DNA of 64,000 nucleotides from Mesodorylaimus sp. YZB2_4 (taxonomy: Eukaryota; Nematoda; Enoplea; Dorylaimida; Dorylaimidae). Positions 34,606-54,445 of this stretch are shown here, piece by piece; the first letter of the stretch is position 1; each line of letters starts with the position of its first letter. The stretch covers positions 558,001 through 622,000 of the forward strand of contig JASANH010000781.1 of assembly GCA_030248295.1 (NCBI GenBank), read 5' to 3'. The translations under genes and the position numbers were made by a program. Below the pieces are notes generated by a model. That model saw only the letters and a list, made by a program, of their open reading frames with translations. It had not been told where the DNA came from and did no database searches.

Positions 34606-36611
34606 AAGCTGAAGCGTATGGACAAAGGAGAACGGCCCCAACCAACTATCCCACGATTGAATCTGCTGGCAGAACAAGTTGGAGCGCGGATAATCAAATT
34701 TGTACGCGATGGCATCAGGATATCAGTCAGTGGCAATTATGTTTGGACGGACTCTTAATGTGTCCTGCAGTGGTTACGATCAAACAAGCCACTCCCACGT
34801 TTTGAAGAGAATCGAATCAGGGCTATCAAACAAGACGATCAGCTGCAATTTCGGTATGTGCCAACCTCCAGCAACCCAGCTGACATTCTATGGCGTGGGC
34901 AATCGGCTGAAGATTTATGCAGCAACAACCAATGGTGGCATGGTTCAAGCTTCTTGGCACTCGATCGAGAGCAATGGCCAGATATGGGAAATGTCATCCA
35001 GGAAGAGGATGACAGTCAAAACGAGGTGCAACTGGCGTTGGTGGCAACAATAATAGCGGCCGACAGCCTTCCATGGGTTGGCACAGTGTGCGAGGAAGAT
35101 CGTTTTGGAAGCTACCAAAAGCATCAGGGCCACCAGTTTGTGTATTCGCTTTGTTGCGAAGGTCAAAAAGGAACTGGAGGGACGGCAGATTGGGGCTCGC
35201 AAACAACTGCGAGGGCTTAGGCGAAGCATCGATCAAATCACAGCTGAGGAAGTACAAGAGGCGGAGCAAGTGTGGACCGGGGCAATCCAGATGAATTATT
35301 TCGTTAAGGAGAGCAGTATTTTGGGAAGTGGAGGCGAAGCTCGGCTCAGAGATCAACTCCCTTTGTGGCTGGACGCCAGGGGAATAATACGGTGCAAAGG
35401 TCGATTAGAGAACGCCGCGATTCCAGAAGAGGCAAATAATCCAATACTACTGCCATGAGGGTCCAAGTTCACAAAACTCATCATCGAAGACATTCATCAA
35501 CGGATGCTGCATTCAGGGGTCGCAACGACGCTGGCTCAATTTCGCCAGCGATACTGGGTACAATGTGGCCGGTCTGAGGTGTTTCGATGCCTGCAAAGCT
35601 GCCTTATTTGTCGCCGGTATGATGGAGGCCCATTCAAGCCACCCCCATCACCAAATTTGCCAGGCGCCCGAGTGATACCATCAAGGCCATTTTCCCACGT
35701 CGGAATCGACTGCTTTGGACCAGTCGTAGTCAAGGAAAAGGCCAGAAGGATAGTAAAGAGGTGGCTATGCATCGCCAACTGCATGGCCACTACGGCAATT
35801 TTCCTCGACGTGATCGAAGATATGTCAGGCGAGCAAATGGTCCTTTTTCTCAGGCGATTCGTGGCCAGGTTTGGAAAGCACCACCTGGTCTTATCCGACC
35901 ATGGTGGAAATTTCAAGTCGGCCATAGTTCAGAAATTTGTGGCACAAAACGGAATTCGTTGGGACTTCATTGTTGAGAAAGCTCCTTGGATGGGTGGATT
36001 CTATGAGCGACTAATTCACACGGTCAAGCAAGCATATCGTAAAACAGTGGGCCAGCAGCTTTTAACAACGACGCAACTACGAACCATTCTGGATGAGGTA
36101 TCGGAAGCGGTCAACAATCGCCCCCTAAGATACGTCGGGAATGATCAACCAGGCGTCGAATATCTAACGCCATCCCAGTTTATCAAGCCGCAAAGTCCGC
36201 GCTGATGTAAGCAATGTCAATGGCGACAATGAAGTCAAGGTCCTCCAAGAAACGTAGCGGAAGGGGCGAGAAGTGGCAAATAGATTCTGGTTAATATGGC
36301 AAAACGAGTACTATCTCACAGCGCTGCGGGAACGTCTCATATATCAAATCCGATGTGGTCCCATAGGACGCAACCATGAGCCGCAAGTGGGGGAACTCGT
36401 TCACATCCAAGACAAAGGCCAGCCACGCGGACAATGGGATCTGGGGCGGATCACGGATTTAACAGGTCGGCCGATGGACGCGTATACGTTCTGCGACAGT
36501 CGAAAAGGCGAATGGCGTCACAGTCAATCGATCAGTGGTGCACCTCTACCCGCTAGAAAATCATCTCAATTCAACCCAGGCGCGGGAGTGTCGCGACGAA
36601 GCGAGGAATAA
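34606..36611 (+). pseudogene. BEL/Pao RNase H and integrase remnant
   Basis: After the inserted MITE, the RNase H frame resumes (TIPRLNLLAEQ, YVWTDS followed by a stop, then VPTSSNPADI and WWHG). The integrase has an HHCC-type head (HQRMLHSG...CLQSCLICRR) and a DDE core: D in SHVGIDCFGPV, D in LVLSDHGGNF, E in GGFYERLIHTVKQAYRK. A DUF5641-like tail follows (PQVGELVHIQDKGQPRGQWDLGRI). Several frame breaks; non-functional. Confidence 0.82.
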
Positions 36612-37214
36612 AGAGGGCGAAGAAGTGTGAAGAACAGGACAGAATGACTGTGCACACGTGATAAGAGCAGAATGTTTTGTGGATAGGCTCAAAGACGGTA
36701 AATTGTGTGATTTCAGGTAGCAGTTTGTGAATGTTTTACGAATCGGCGCAAAGACGGTCGATTGTGTGATTTCAGCAAATATATATCACATCTTTGTATT
36801 TTGTCGACTCAACTACCATAAGGTCTGAGTGCTGGCCTGCTAGAGGCAAAAAGGGCTACGGGCCAACACCAGCGACTACAGAATACAGAATACTGTATGC
36901 CAACAGTGCAATGGGATAAGCAGCAGCAACAGTCAGCATGGCCAGTCAGATGGTTTGCCCTATCGATTGCCATGGTAACATGCTAAGTTGAAAATACCAA
37001 TGATCGTAGCTTTACTGCAACCTTTGTTCGCTTCCTATCCAATTTGAATTTCCCGCTGTTTTGTATCCACCTGAAGATCAGAATTAAGAAATGGAGGGGA
37101 ATAGGCCAGCGGGGCGAATGGACCTTATTACCAGTCTCGCCTCGCTGGGCTGCTCGTCTGCTTTCATTTTCTAGGATCCGTTTCTTTTGCTAGAAATCGA
37201 TAGTCATTTTGAAA

Positions 37215-44652
<7,438 letters not shown>

Positions 44653-45514
44653 TGTGACTCTGTTTTGGGCTCTGTGACAGCTAGCAATGATTTGTTAGAC
44701 CGCTAAATTTGTGAAGGGCCGCGTAGACAGATGGGTATTTTTTTTCTAGCTTTCTTAAAGTGACTCAATCACTAGCTGAAATTAGAAAGCATACGCGAAA
44801 TCGTGTTGTGCGTGTATTCACAATTTCCAGCTTCGGACAGACAAAGCACCGACTCACCAGAAGTTTTGACCGATTTTTCGTGAATGCGGTTAATTTATAA
44901 GCCAATTTTAAAATGATAAATAGTCGTCACTCGAAATTGATCATGTGAAGGCTCATCGTGAGGCACCTCGATGGTGTCAGCGATTGCATCTCCAGCTCAC
45001 CGCCAGAGGCCCCGGGGCTTTACTGTGCTGACATGTCCGCTACGCGATGCAAAAGAATGCTGCATTGTTCACATCTCTGTCGTTCCGCTAGCAAAAGCTG
45101 CGCACCGTTTTCCCCTTCAGTCCACTTTAGATGATGAATCCGAATAGAATGAGTAAATTCTCTGATGCAGTATTGCCATCGAACGCTTATTCATGTAAGA
45201 GAGGCAAACTTTTCGTAAATAGTGAGATAAGAATGTGTTCAGCAAAATTCTTGTACCTTCAGTACCCGCGCCTCGGCCATAGGCAGAGACTGAACAACAA
45301 GTACCTTCTCACTTGGTGCAGGTGGGCAGGATGGCTGCGTGTGATCGGTTGGCGAAGGAGAGGAGGCGGGACAAAAAATCCAGCGGGAGCAGGGCAAGCG
45401 GTGAAAATGCTCGCAGCTGACGATGAGACATCAATCCGCAACGTTGGTGTCTCCCTGCCATGAAAGATCAATTCTTCTCCCGCTCGCCCGCGACTGACGA
45501 CGGTCATAAGTGCA
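44653..45514. other. 3' flank of the tubulin gene
   Basis: Contains, at about 45340-45465, a degenerate copy of the palindromic hairpin element (GGCGGGACAAAAAATCC, GAGACATCAATCCGC / GTTGGTGTCTCCC). No gene supported. Confidence 0.4.
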
Positions 45515-45712
45515 TGCCTGCGAAGTTTGGCAGCTGGCGTCATCTGCTCGGTTGTTCTGCGGTCACGAATGTCGATGGATGTTGTTCAGGGAACCATGAC
45601 GGAGAATTGGAAGAAGGGGCTTTGCTTCTAGGTACTGCCATATACCAAAGTGTAGTGGACATATCGAAGCAAGTTTAGGACTGCAGTAATCTGATGGTGG
45701 CTTGCAACCCAT
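45515..45712 (+). pseudogene. Truncated, diverged copy of tubulin exon 5 and its upstream intron
   Basis: A TTTGCTTCTAG acceptor ends at 45631. The exon-like part (45632-45712) aligns to exon 5, but V-W-D has become V-stop-D (TTTAGGAC), and it breaks off after the DP-equivalent codons. The upstream ~110 nt also align to the sequence before exon 5. It is the most decayed of the four copies. Confidence 0.7.
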
Positions 45713-46344
45713 AAGTGTGAGGGGCAGGCGAATATATGAGATCACGAGGCGATCAACTCAAAACTGCTGCTACACCTTGTTCTCCAGTAATAGGGCCTTA
45801 TTGTTAGTCAAAGACATCATGCGAAAAACTAGCATTTCAGCAAGGAGAAGGCGTTGTCCGGCCTGCTTCCGGCTTCCCGACCCTGCCTTTTAGTGTGTGC
45901 CTCATTGGAGCAATATGCCTGGCATGCTGCTGGTGCCATTGACAAAAAAGATACTGTAACTATTTTACCTGCAAGAACCCATGCAAGAAATCACACAGAT
46001 CCACTCACGCGTTCTTGAAATATTGTCATCTCTGTGGAGGTAGGCGCATGAAATTATTAATTTCATGAATTTTTAACATCGTTCAATTATCAAGGAGTGA
46101 TCTAAGGATATGTCGAAAAGGAATAAATTATTGATTGTACAGTTGCAATTAAAATGTGGTCAAGCGACAACCTTTTTGAACTCGCTCCGCAGATTCGTCT
46201 TTTGGCGCTCCCTTGCGCAAAGCCACCTCCGAGTAGATGTTTGACATTCTTTCATATCCGCTACATCATAGGGGCTACAAGCGCGTTAGCATATCCCCCC
46301 CTCCCCCGCAAAACCATTAAACCACCGCTAGCTATAGATTCAAA

Positions 46345-48248
46345 CTTGAAGTGGCGGGAAATGTTGTGTACATGTTGATTACCCCGCTTGCTTAGCACCC
46401 GAGTCCTGGCGGGGATGAAAGCAGCATGGCTGTTTTTACCTGCGTCTGTCGATTTGTGTAGCGCCAGCAGTACCGATCGATCGCATAGCTAACTGTCGCG
46501 AAGAGCAGGAAGGCTGAGTGCTCAGCACAGGACTTTATTTGACTGTTGCTGCCAATTTTGAGGACTCGTGTCGGTGAAACTTGGTGACTGGCGTGATGCC
46601 TACTCGACTGTTCTTTGTGGTCGCCAGTCTCAATGGATGCAGAGTGAGCAGACCGTGATGGAATGTGCAATAGATTGCTTTGCTTTCAGGCACTGCCGTC
46701 TTCCGGAACCAAAGTGTGGCAGACATCTCGAAGCAAGTTTGGGACTGTCGTAATCTGATGGTGGCTGGCGATCCGACGTACGGTCGATATTTGACTGCTG
46801 CCGTCGTGTTCAGGCGAAGGTCCATGAAGGTGAGGGATCACTGTGAAAGTGCTGCTGGGCTTGTTAGGCACCCAGCTGTGGGGATAAGCAATAGGATCAG
46901 GACGATAATTAGCCGTGCTGATCATAATTCTAATGTTTTAGGGCCAAATATTTTTATCTCGTGAGGTAGCAAGGTTGCAGTGACAGATGGCTGATAGGAG
47001 TCGTGACGAAGAATGTTTGTTAGAAATCACACACAGGTCAGTCAGCACGGCTGAATGGGTGAGCAACGTGTTGGGTTTTTGTGTGGGTTGGACACTCTTC
47101 TTTGCAGTCACCCAGGGGCCTCCACTAGTTTCTCTCCAAGTGCAAAGCAACGCTGCGACACCGCGGGAAAGAGAACTTATTCTGCAGCTCCACTGTGTAG
47201 GACACACTACGGGCACAATATCACACGCTATCATCTGGGACACGTATATCTAGGATGCCCATAGCACCGTGATAATAGGCGATGTCCTAAGATGCGTCTG
47301 CAAAGACGTGACGTACATCTTTGAAAATCTTAATTCCAATCACATTCCATCACTATCAGCCCTAAACTTCAGACGTGTCCCAGCTGATATAGGAATATTA
47401 GGGGAATAGTTTTTAAATCTCGTCTCGTCGAGGAATCAAACCAGCCTTTTTGAATTTCGAAACAGCGTCCTAGCAGGAATTTTAAAAGATGCACTACATG
47501 CATGTATTCCCCCCCTTCCTTGACCCCCTTGGCACAAGCAATATGTCCCCCTTGATTAACTAGCTTCTCTCTAGCGGCCAGAAGATTTCTGTTTCTGTGA
47601 GTACTCTTTATCGGGGCTGAGCAGCCTTGTCGTAGGGAAGCAGTTGTAGAGGAAATGGTGCAAAGTGTTCAAAGCATTGCCTCATGAACAAAGTGATCAT
47701 AAAATGGATTCATAATTTTGCCAACTTTGTGCCAACTATCATGTAGATCGTGATTCTGGATCATGGTGTCGCTCGGTACCAGGAGCCGCACTTCCGACTC
47801 GGTAGGCTTGTTGCTCATGCAGCTAGTTTATGAGCGAACGCTTCTGCTCAAGCAGTGGATAGTATCTTAATTAACGCTTCCCATAAACGTCAGACTGCTC
47901 CTTTCCGTGCAATTACTTTAGGCCAGTCGTATGATTCTGGATAATAGTAGGAAGACTTGCCCGATAGCAGGAATGCTACCTAATTACTAGCTTCCTACTG
48001 ACGATACTTCTCGATAACGGGTTGTATGATAGTCCTCAGTGATTAGTACCTAAAGTAGTAATCGATAAGTAGCTTCCATATTTCAACGTCCTTCCTAACG
48101 ACTTATGACCTGTAGCTGTCATCACATCGAGTACACGTCGTTCCTGTTGTTTGTGCCATATAATAACAGGGTCTGACAGTAAGCATATGTAAAGAGAGCG
48201 AGTGCGAGCCATGGTCAGTTCGTGTTCCATGCTCACCGACGAAGAGGA
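46345..48248 (+). pseudogene. Tubulin duplication block B (intron 4, exon 5, intron 6 parts)
   Basis: Aligns with 40765-43130 of the gene. The exon 5 copy at 46690-46829 keeps acceptor CTTTCAG, donor GTGAGG and an open frame, with a 3-nt in-frame loss (RGRVSMK becomes RRRSMK). Exon 6 is absent: the sequence passes from intron 5-like to intron 6-like near 47065. Later intron 6 landmarks (GTCTGCAAAGA.., GAGCGAACGCTTCTG) recur in order up to the secreted-protein relative at 48249. Confidence 0.72.
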
Positions 48249-48541
48249 ATGAGCTTGATCGTTTTGTTCATTACCCGCTTGATTCTGACACCGCTGGCTG
48301 GCGAGGTGATGGGGAAAATGGAAGAGAAGGGTGAAGGGTAAGCGACTTTCTTGCCATAATGCCTGTATTGCAGATCCTTGTCGTTTCCAGCAGAGTCACT
48401 CCGACAGACAAGGCCGCTAGCAAGCTTAAGAAGAAGATACTGATACTACCGCAAGAAGATACTGATAAAGCTGCGGGCGGGAGGGAAACCAAGTGGAATT
48501 CTCAACTGCTGCATCAGTGTGACCCGGTGCGCCCGTATTGA
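48249..48541 (+). pseudogene. Diverged copy of the nested secreted-protein gene
   Basis: Exon 1 (48249-48337) keeps ATG, a hydrophobic leader (LIVLFITRLILTPLAGE) and the 89-nt length and GTAAGC donor of 43133-43221. Exon 2 would start at about 48394 (CAG acceptor) with VTPTDKA aligned to LAPTGKP, but the cysteine domain is lost and the frame ends in TGA at 48541 (78 codons in all). It may be a pseudogene or a much-changed paralogue with a Lys-rich tail. Confidence 0.5.
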
Positions 48542-48599
48542 ATGACGTGATATTCAATGTCCCATCTGTTCTGCTTGCGCGACGTCGCAATAAGAGCTA

Positions 48600-50210
48600 T
48601 GCTCTTGGAATAAGTTTCCAGATCGTGTTAGTAGTAATATGTAAATGCATACACTATCCTGTACTGCACGAGGGCTTTCGTGCAATAGCCTGAATGGTCC
48701 GCGGCGAGCTTGCCTATTATTGCCTCATCCATCAAGACCACATTCCAAGCTGAAATGGGTGCGTAAAGGATCGATACATAACTACCCACAGTTGAGTCTG
48801 ATCATGCAAAACTTGAGATTAAGCGACTTTGACCAATCGATGATTCCTACCTCGCGCCTGATCAGTGCCTCGTGACCTTTGTCTCACTTAGCTCCCACGT
48901 TTGGGAGAAGCAAGTCAGGAAACTCGCAATCACTGGGCGGAGTGAGGATGCCTCTACAATTCTCATGCCTAAGTTCAAGTTCAAGTAGATGGAGCATGAA
49001 TGGCAAACTGATGGGATGCAGACGCTAGGACCGAGCTTGATGCGCGTGTTTACTGAAAACCTGCGTTTGATGAAGTGGTAACACCAAGTCACTAGTGCAT
49101 ATCGTGCCTCTGAAGCATCGTTCCAACATTCGTGCCTATTGGCGTTTCACACAATGCGTTAGCAACAGATGACCAACTATTATCACATCCTCCGCGCACC
49201 CTAACAGCAAGGACCCATCGGTCCGACCACGCCTCTTATCTCTGCTCACAGGATGTTTACCGGCTGCAGGGATCACGTGCAGTAACTGTCCAGGCGACCT
49301 ATTGCCTGAGCCTATTGCCCTTCGTTCTTCGGCACACAAATGCATAATATATTCGTTTGGCAAGTTCGGTCTAGCAGGTCTACGTTGTATAAATAATGCC
49401 ATTTTGGGCCGTGAGGACTTGGCCAGCTGATTTGTGCACCTTCGCCTTGATTAGGGCAAAGCAGAAAACGAAAGGAGGTAAACCTGGGCACAAATCTAGC
49501 AAATGTTCGGCAAGTCAGCCAGCATCACCAGCTCTAACGACAGGCTCCCTATGACGGCTCCACTAGGAGCACATTCGCCAAGGTCAGCGTCGAAGGATGA
49601 TACTGGGCGAGAAGGGGACTGGAGTTTAAGAACCAGTTTTCCCACTCTACTCTTTAGGCGTCTTCCACTTCACCTCCACTTGGATTCCTGATATGTCTCA
49701 CAAAGCAAGGGTTGCATAGCCAGCTCCTTCTGGTAACGGGTTTCCTAAACTAGCTTTCTCAGCCAGAATAAAACTGCGGCCTCTAGTCGCAGCTCCTGGC
49801 CCAAGCAATGTCCGTTAGCATGATGCGCTGTGAGTTATCAAGCATCATCTGACCAGTTTGGAAGTCAGGGTAGGGGGAAGGATCGAACATCAAAAATTCC
49901 TTTTTTCCTTCCACCCTTCCTTTTCATATGTTGCCAGTGTTTCTGACTTCATTTTCTTGTCGCTAGAGCTAAAGCTTGAGCCGTCCATCCATTTATCCTG
50001 GGTTTCGTTGCTGAATACTGTTAGTTTGTTTGAACCACACAGGGCAAATATGATTGAATGGGACCTCGTTTTTCACTATCCACAGTATGGATTGTCTTTT
50101 TAAATCCGCTAAACAAATAAAAACTTTAGGGACCATTGAACCAGTAAATTAACGCTATCAATAGAAATCTTTTTTAAATAAAGTGAAATATGATCCTTCT
50201 ACGAACAAGT
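48600..50210. other. Spacer between duplication blocks B and C
   Basis: No similarity to the tubulin gene was recognised here, and no exon 7 copy was found for block B. No gene supported. Confidence 0.35.
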
Positions 50211-50214
50211 TCAA

Positions 50215-52440
50215 AGTCAAAAATGGCGGTAAAGGTTTTGTATATGTTGATTACCCCGCTTGCTTAGCACCAGAGTCCTGGCCATACGGGGATGAGAGCA
50301 GCATGCATGTTTCTACGTGCGTCTGTCTGTCACTTGTGTACAGCAGTATACCGATCGATGGCAGTATAGCTAAACTGTCGCGAAGAGCGGGATGGCTGCC
50401 TACTCCAGACAGGACTACTTCACTTGCCTGTGAAAGTCAAGTTTGTGGACTCCTGTCGATGAAGTTTGGTGACTGGCGTGATGTCTTCTCGACTGTTCTG
50501 TGTGGTCGCCAGTGTCAATGGATGTGCAGTAAGCATGGACCCCGCGATGGAATGTCCGATAGATAAGGTTGCTTTGCTTTTAGGCACTGCCGTCTTCCAG
50601 AACCAAAGTGTGGCAGACATCTCGAAGCAAGTTTGGGACTGTCGTAATCTGATGGTGGCTTGGGATCCGACGTACGGTCGATATTTGACGGCTGCTGTCG
50701 TGTTCAGGGGAAGAGTGTCCATGAAGGTAAGGGATAACCTGTGAAAGGACACTCAGGCTAGTTGGGCAGTGGCATGAGCACAACAGGATTAGGACCGTTA
50801 AAATCCAAGCTGGGACAATATTTTTATAATGTGAGTAAGCGATGGTGCAATAACATGTAGCTAAGTGATAAGAGCGAGGTAGGAATGTTTATCTGAACGA
50901 CAGCCGCACAGATTGATCGCCAGCACGGCTGACTAACAAGTAAGCATATGCGCAGATCGCCAACATCTGCACATCAGAGACAAGCAACAAAGTAAACAGG
51001 AATGCACGACAGGTTCCATCCAACTGATGATCGCTTCATCTTGTGAAAAGGTCGAAGGCGAAGTACGCAAGAATGCGCCCTCTAACGGGAACTTTCATCC
51101 CCCACAAAATATTAGTTTTATTCCAGGAAGTCAACGCGCAAACAATATATGCTCAAACAAAAAACAGATTCTATTTTGCTGCGGAATGGTTCCCGCGCCA
51201 CGTTCATTTGAAACTCGACCGCCGTTCAAGAGGTGTTCAAACAGATATCGGGACAGTTTTCAGGTAAGTGAGATGCTGGATTTTTTTATGGGCTGACGTG
51301 AGCCCTCCACTACTTCAGTTACCGAGGGACCTGCCCTAGTTTTTGCCTAAGGCCAACCAAGACTGAGAACTCATACTGTACTACAACTTTCTGTTGACCT
51401 CTGCCTGGGATGTTCTGCAAGCACAATTCTATCAGGAATCATCGGATCGTTTTACCATCATCTGGGACTTGTACTATGATGAACGGATGGCTGCGGTGTC
51501 CTCAGATGTCAGCAAAGACGTGCCCTAGATCTTGGGACATCTCGAGTCCTATCCTACTTCATACGCTACTGCGTCCTAAATGTGGAACGCGTCCCAGATA
51601 ATTGTGAGATCCGCCCCGGCCGTATTCATAATGAGTTAAATGGAAACACGGCAATGATTTTTTTTCAAAAGCCAGTTCCCTGATTTTTTTGATTAGCCCC
51701 CCCCCCCCCGTTGGAGCTAGCGCAGTTCGAATGAGTATTTAGCCAGTAGACGCAAGGTTCAGAGTGTACCTGGCCCATGACGCACCAACTTATTCCTAAT
51801 GATTCCGCTGCTTCTCGGCATTTCACCTTATCAGGGCGGGCAAAAGTCAATTCGTGATCGCAGGCATATTTTTAGACTACAAGCAGACTTAGGATTGTCA
51901 AAACATTTTTAAACCTTGCGTGGGAATCCAAGTGGCGTTGCGCATCTGATCAATCTTGTCATCAGTAGTTCTAGGATATCATAAAATGAAGTTTTGTCGG
52001 CCAATCCACACGTTTGAGATCGTGATTCTGGACCACGCCGTCGCTCCGCACCAAGAGGCGCACTTCCGGTTCGGTAGGCTTGTTGCCGGTGCAGATAGTT
52101 TTTGAGCGAATGCTACTTTCCAGCCTTTGGGTGATTATCTTTGTCGGCACATCCTCTAAACGTCAGGACGCTCGTTTCTTGCAATTAGTGCGCGTGGATC
52201 AGATCATTCCAAGGATGATAACTGGAAGGAAGTCCATCGATACAGGATGAGCTTGCCGTATGATATCATAAGGCTCGCGCTGACGGCAGCTTCTTGGCAA
52301 ATACAGCGATCGCGACTGAAAGTACTGGTGTGTAATCGACGGACAGATGCCATGGTCGAGCATCCTGATCAGAGGGATCTCGCTCTGCTTTTCGAAAACA
52401 CCTTGACTGCTAAATATACAAGTACGATCTTGCACCAAAA
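50215..52440 (+). pseudogene. Tubulin duplication block C (intron 4 to intron 6)
   Basis: The exon 5 copy at 50584-50726 is full length (143 nt), in frame, with intact TTTTAG and GTAAGG sites. It differs from the gene's exon 5 at only about three bases (one Cys to Trp). The ~120 nt upstream are also about 95% identical, while sequence further upstream is roughly 75-80% similar. The exon 6 copy (about 51127-51263) is 137 nt instead of 187, through an internal loss of 50 nt that shifts the frame. Intron 6 landmarks continue to about 52440. Confidence 0.78.
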
Positions 52441-53860
52441 CTAGTCACGGTGTGCTCTCCTTCCAAAAGTTCCAAGCGGCAATGTCCTACAAAGCAAGAA
52501 TCAGCCTGGCTCCTGGTTTCAGAGAATATTAAAAACCTGCTTAACAGGCGTTTCTTTTGTCCATCCTGGTCGTTGCAGGGGAGAGTCGACTTTCGGCTCT
52601 TTTCCCTCAATCTAGGAGGCTTGTTTGTTGACCCTGTCTTGCCATCGACTGGGTTCATCCAGGATGCATGCTTGGCAAGAACGTGTTGGTCAGAACTCTG
52701 CGATGTCGGAGGTTACTCCATGAGGTAACCACACCCACCCCGTGGCCCGTTAGGGTCAGGAATTCGAGAGCCTCCCGCCCCATAAGGCATCTCTTCGTTT
52801 AACTATCGACTCCACAGGGGTGAAGGGTGTCACGCCAACTGCCAGGCGTGCAAGGCGCAGAGGAAACACTTCCCAGGCGGCCAGAGTTAAAGCCAGGCCG
52901 ACCAGTACAGACGCGTTTGACCGCCATATTACTGAGGACTTCGCCTAATAAGTGACTGGGAATCCCGCTGTGGGACTCGTGTTGAGTTTTGGGGTATTTG
53001 AGACAAGAAGCGCTCGCACATTCGCTGTACAGTAAAAGGGCAGAGAGGAACACCATGCTGCAACTGCGAAATGCCATATCTGCCTGCATTTAGTCACTTC
53101 CTAACATGCCTCTCTTGTATCGCTCTAACAGCCAGTGCTTCGGAAAAGGCTAGACGAAGGCGACTCTCGAAACTGTCATAATCCCGGGGGGGGGGGGGGG
53201 GGGGGGGGTTTCGCGCATATCGGAGTCAGTCGACGTGACCCGCTTATGTGACCACGCCTATAGGCTTTAAAATAATACAGGATATGCACTTAGTAAGGCG
53301 CGCTTAGGGTCATGTCGCGGAGGTGTATCCGGTCGACAGTCCTAACTCTATAATTTCTGTTCCATGACGCAAATTCTAGAAGGGACAGATTTCTGGTTCC
53401 CTTTTCGAGTTGTGGTGGTTTATTTGTCCATAAGTCGGCTAATTTTTTGTCTCCATGCCAAGTTCTTCATACAGTTTGAATGCATCTTTACGCAACCGCT
53501 TTGGAGCAAACGCTCTTTACCTGTGCTTATCTCTTGACGGAAGCCAGATACAAGTTAAGTGAAATGTGAGCCCTCAAGGTCTAGGATACGTTTCTCGTAC
53601 TCACCTTTTTGTTTTTCCCTCTGCTTTTATCGCATTTGTAGTCTTTTTAGCGTCTACTTCAAAATTGGGACTGAACAACGGTTATTCCGAATTCAACGCG
53701 ATTCTTTTTTTGACGCGCGATTGTAGTAGATAATATGGCACCCCGCGTTTCCCGTTTCGGCGAAATCGTCCAAAAACTTACGAAAACTGCGATTCGGCGT
53801 TGTTGGTGTTCGAGCAACAATTGGCCTGCCTTGTACTAGCATGTCATTAGTGTTTATTTT
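52441..53860. other. Remainder of block C intron-like DNA, with insertions
   Basis: A stretch at 52450-53100 has no counterpart in the gene. The G-run at about 53186-53208 is followed by intron 6-like landmarks (GACCACGCCTATAGGC, GGAGGTGTATCC) matching about 43681-43760. No intact gene. Confidence 0.4.
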
Positions 53861-53863
53861 CAG

Positions 53864-54000
53864 TCATCTTCCGCCACAAAGGCGTTTCTTCATTCACTAG
53901 TGCACTGGCATGGATGAAACGGAATTCGAGGCAGCCCAAAGTAACATGGACAGATCTGGTGTCGGCGGAGGACGAAGGGGAGCCCGAAGCAGGTGTTTCG
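53864..54000 (+). pseudogene. Degenerate copy of tubulin exon 7
   Basis: After TTATTTTCAG the sequence aligns with [10 protein letters not shown]...GMDEMEF...EAAQSNM, but a small deletion before GGCATGGATGAA breaks the frame and the initiating Met-Phe-Arg part reads Ile-Phe-Arg-His. It terminates block C, completing a duplication of exons 5-7. Confidence 0.72.
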
Positions 54001-54208
54001 AACAGTGGTTCCGATGAACTGTGTCGAGGCCATGGAAGTAAGAGATGTGTGAATGCAGTGCAGGCACTTCGAAGTGGTACGTCCCGACCAGGCCACCTGG
54101 GCTGGGCAGCCGTGCTGTGCGTATGAGCACAATTGGATCAGCGATTTTCCAGTAAAAACAGCTAAACGATGCTCTCATTTTAGGAAGTCGTGGAAAAAAA
54201 TTACATCA

Positions 54209-54445
54209 TCAAGCAGCTACCAACGCAATGATCAGCCCCTTCTCGTCCAGAGTTTTCAGAATGGCAAAGGCAGACTCATAAAGCTGCTGCTCCAGCTGGA
54301 ATCGACCAACATCATCCCAGATGGGCTGGTCAAAGTACGCATATGGAACCAGCGCGTTGACCAACTGATCGTGAGCCACCAACTTACTCCTCGAGGCGGT
54401 CTGCTTGGTAGTGCTGGCTGGGAATATTAATTGGTACGTTATCAA
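54209..54445 (-). CDS. Possible exon of an unknown protein
   Basis: Open frame with a coding-like composition. It includes an acidic/aromatic stretch (YAYFDQPIWDDVGRFQLE) and an amphipathic helix (QLYESAFAILKTLDEKGLI), ending in TGA. No start or acceptor is certain, and no family is recognised. It may be a pseudogene fragment. Confidence 0.22.
   Translation of the reverse strand: MITYQLIFPASTTKQTASRSKLVAHDQLVNALVPYAYFDQPIWDDVGRFQLEQQLYESAFAILKTLDEKGLIIALVAA

Larger units (their letters stand above)
31420..36880 (+). mobile_element. Decayed BEL/Pao LTR retrotransposon
   Basis: Contains gag, aspartic protease, reverse transcriptase, RNase H and integrase remnants in BEL/Pao order, all on the + strand. 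The 3' LTR begins at about 36587 (AGTGTCGCGACGA), and the same ~28-nt start occurs at 31420, so the 5' LTR and gag start are largely deleted. The 3' LTR region holds an internal direct repeat of CAAAGACGGT.RATTGTGTGATTTCAG (about 36690-36715 and 36751-36775). A G-rich MITE is inserted near 34351. The element is clearly inactive. Confidence 0.88.

Noticed and set aside
46690-50726. Exon 5 copies as mutually exclusive alternative exons of the tubulin gene
   Set aside because: They lie downstream of the stop codon in exon 7, and the exon 6 and exon 7 copies that would have to follow them are missing or frameshifted. Left as a testable idea only.
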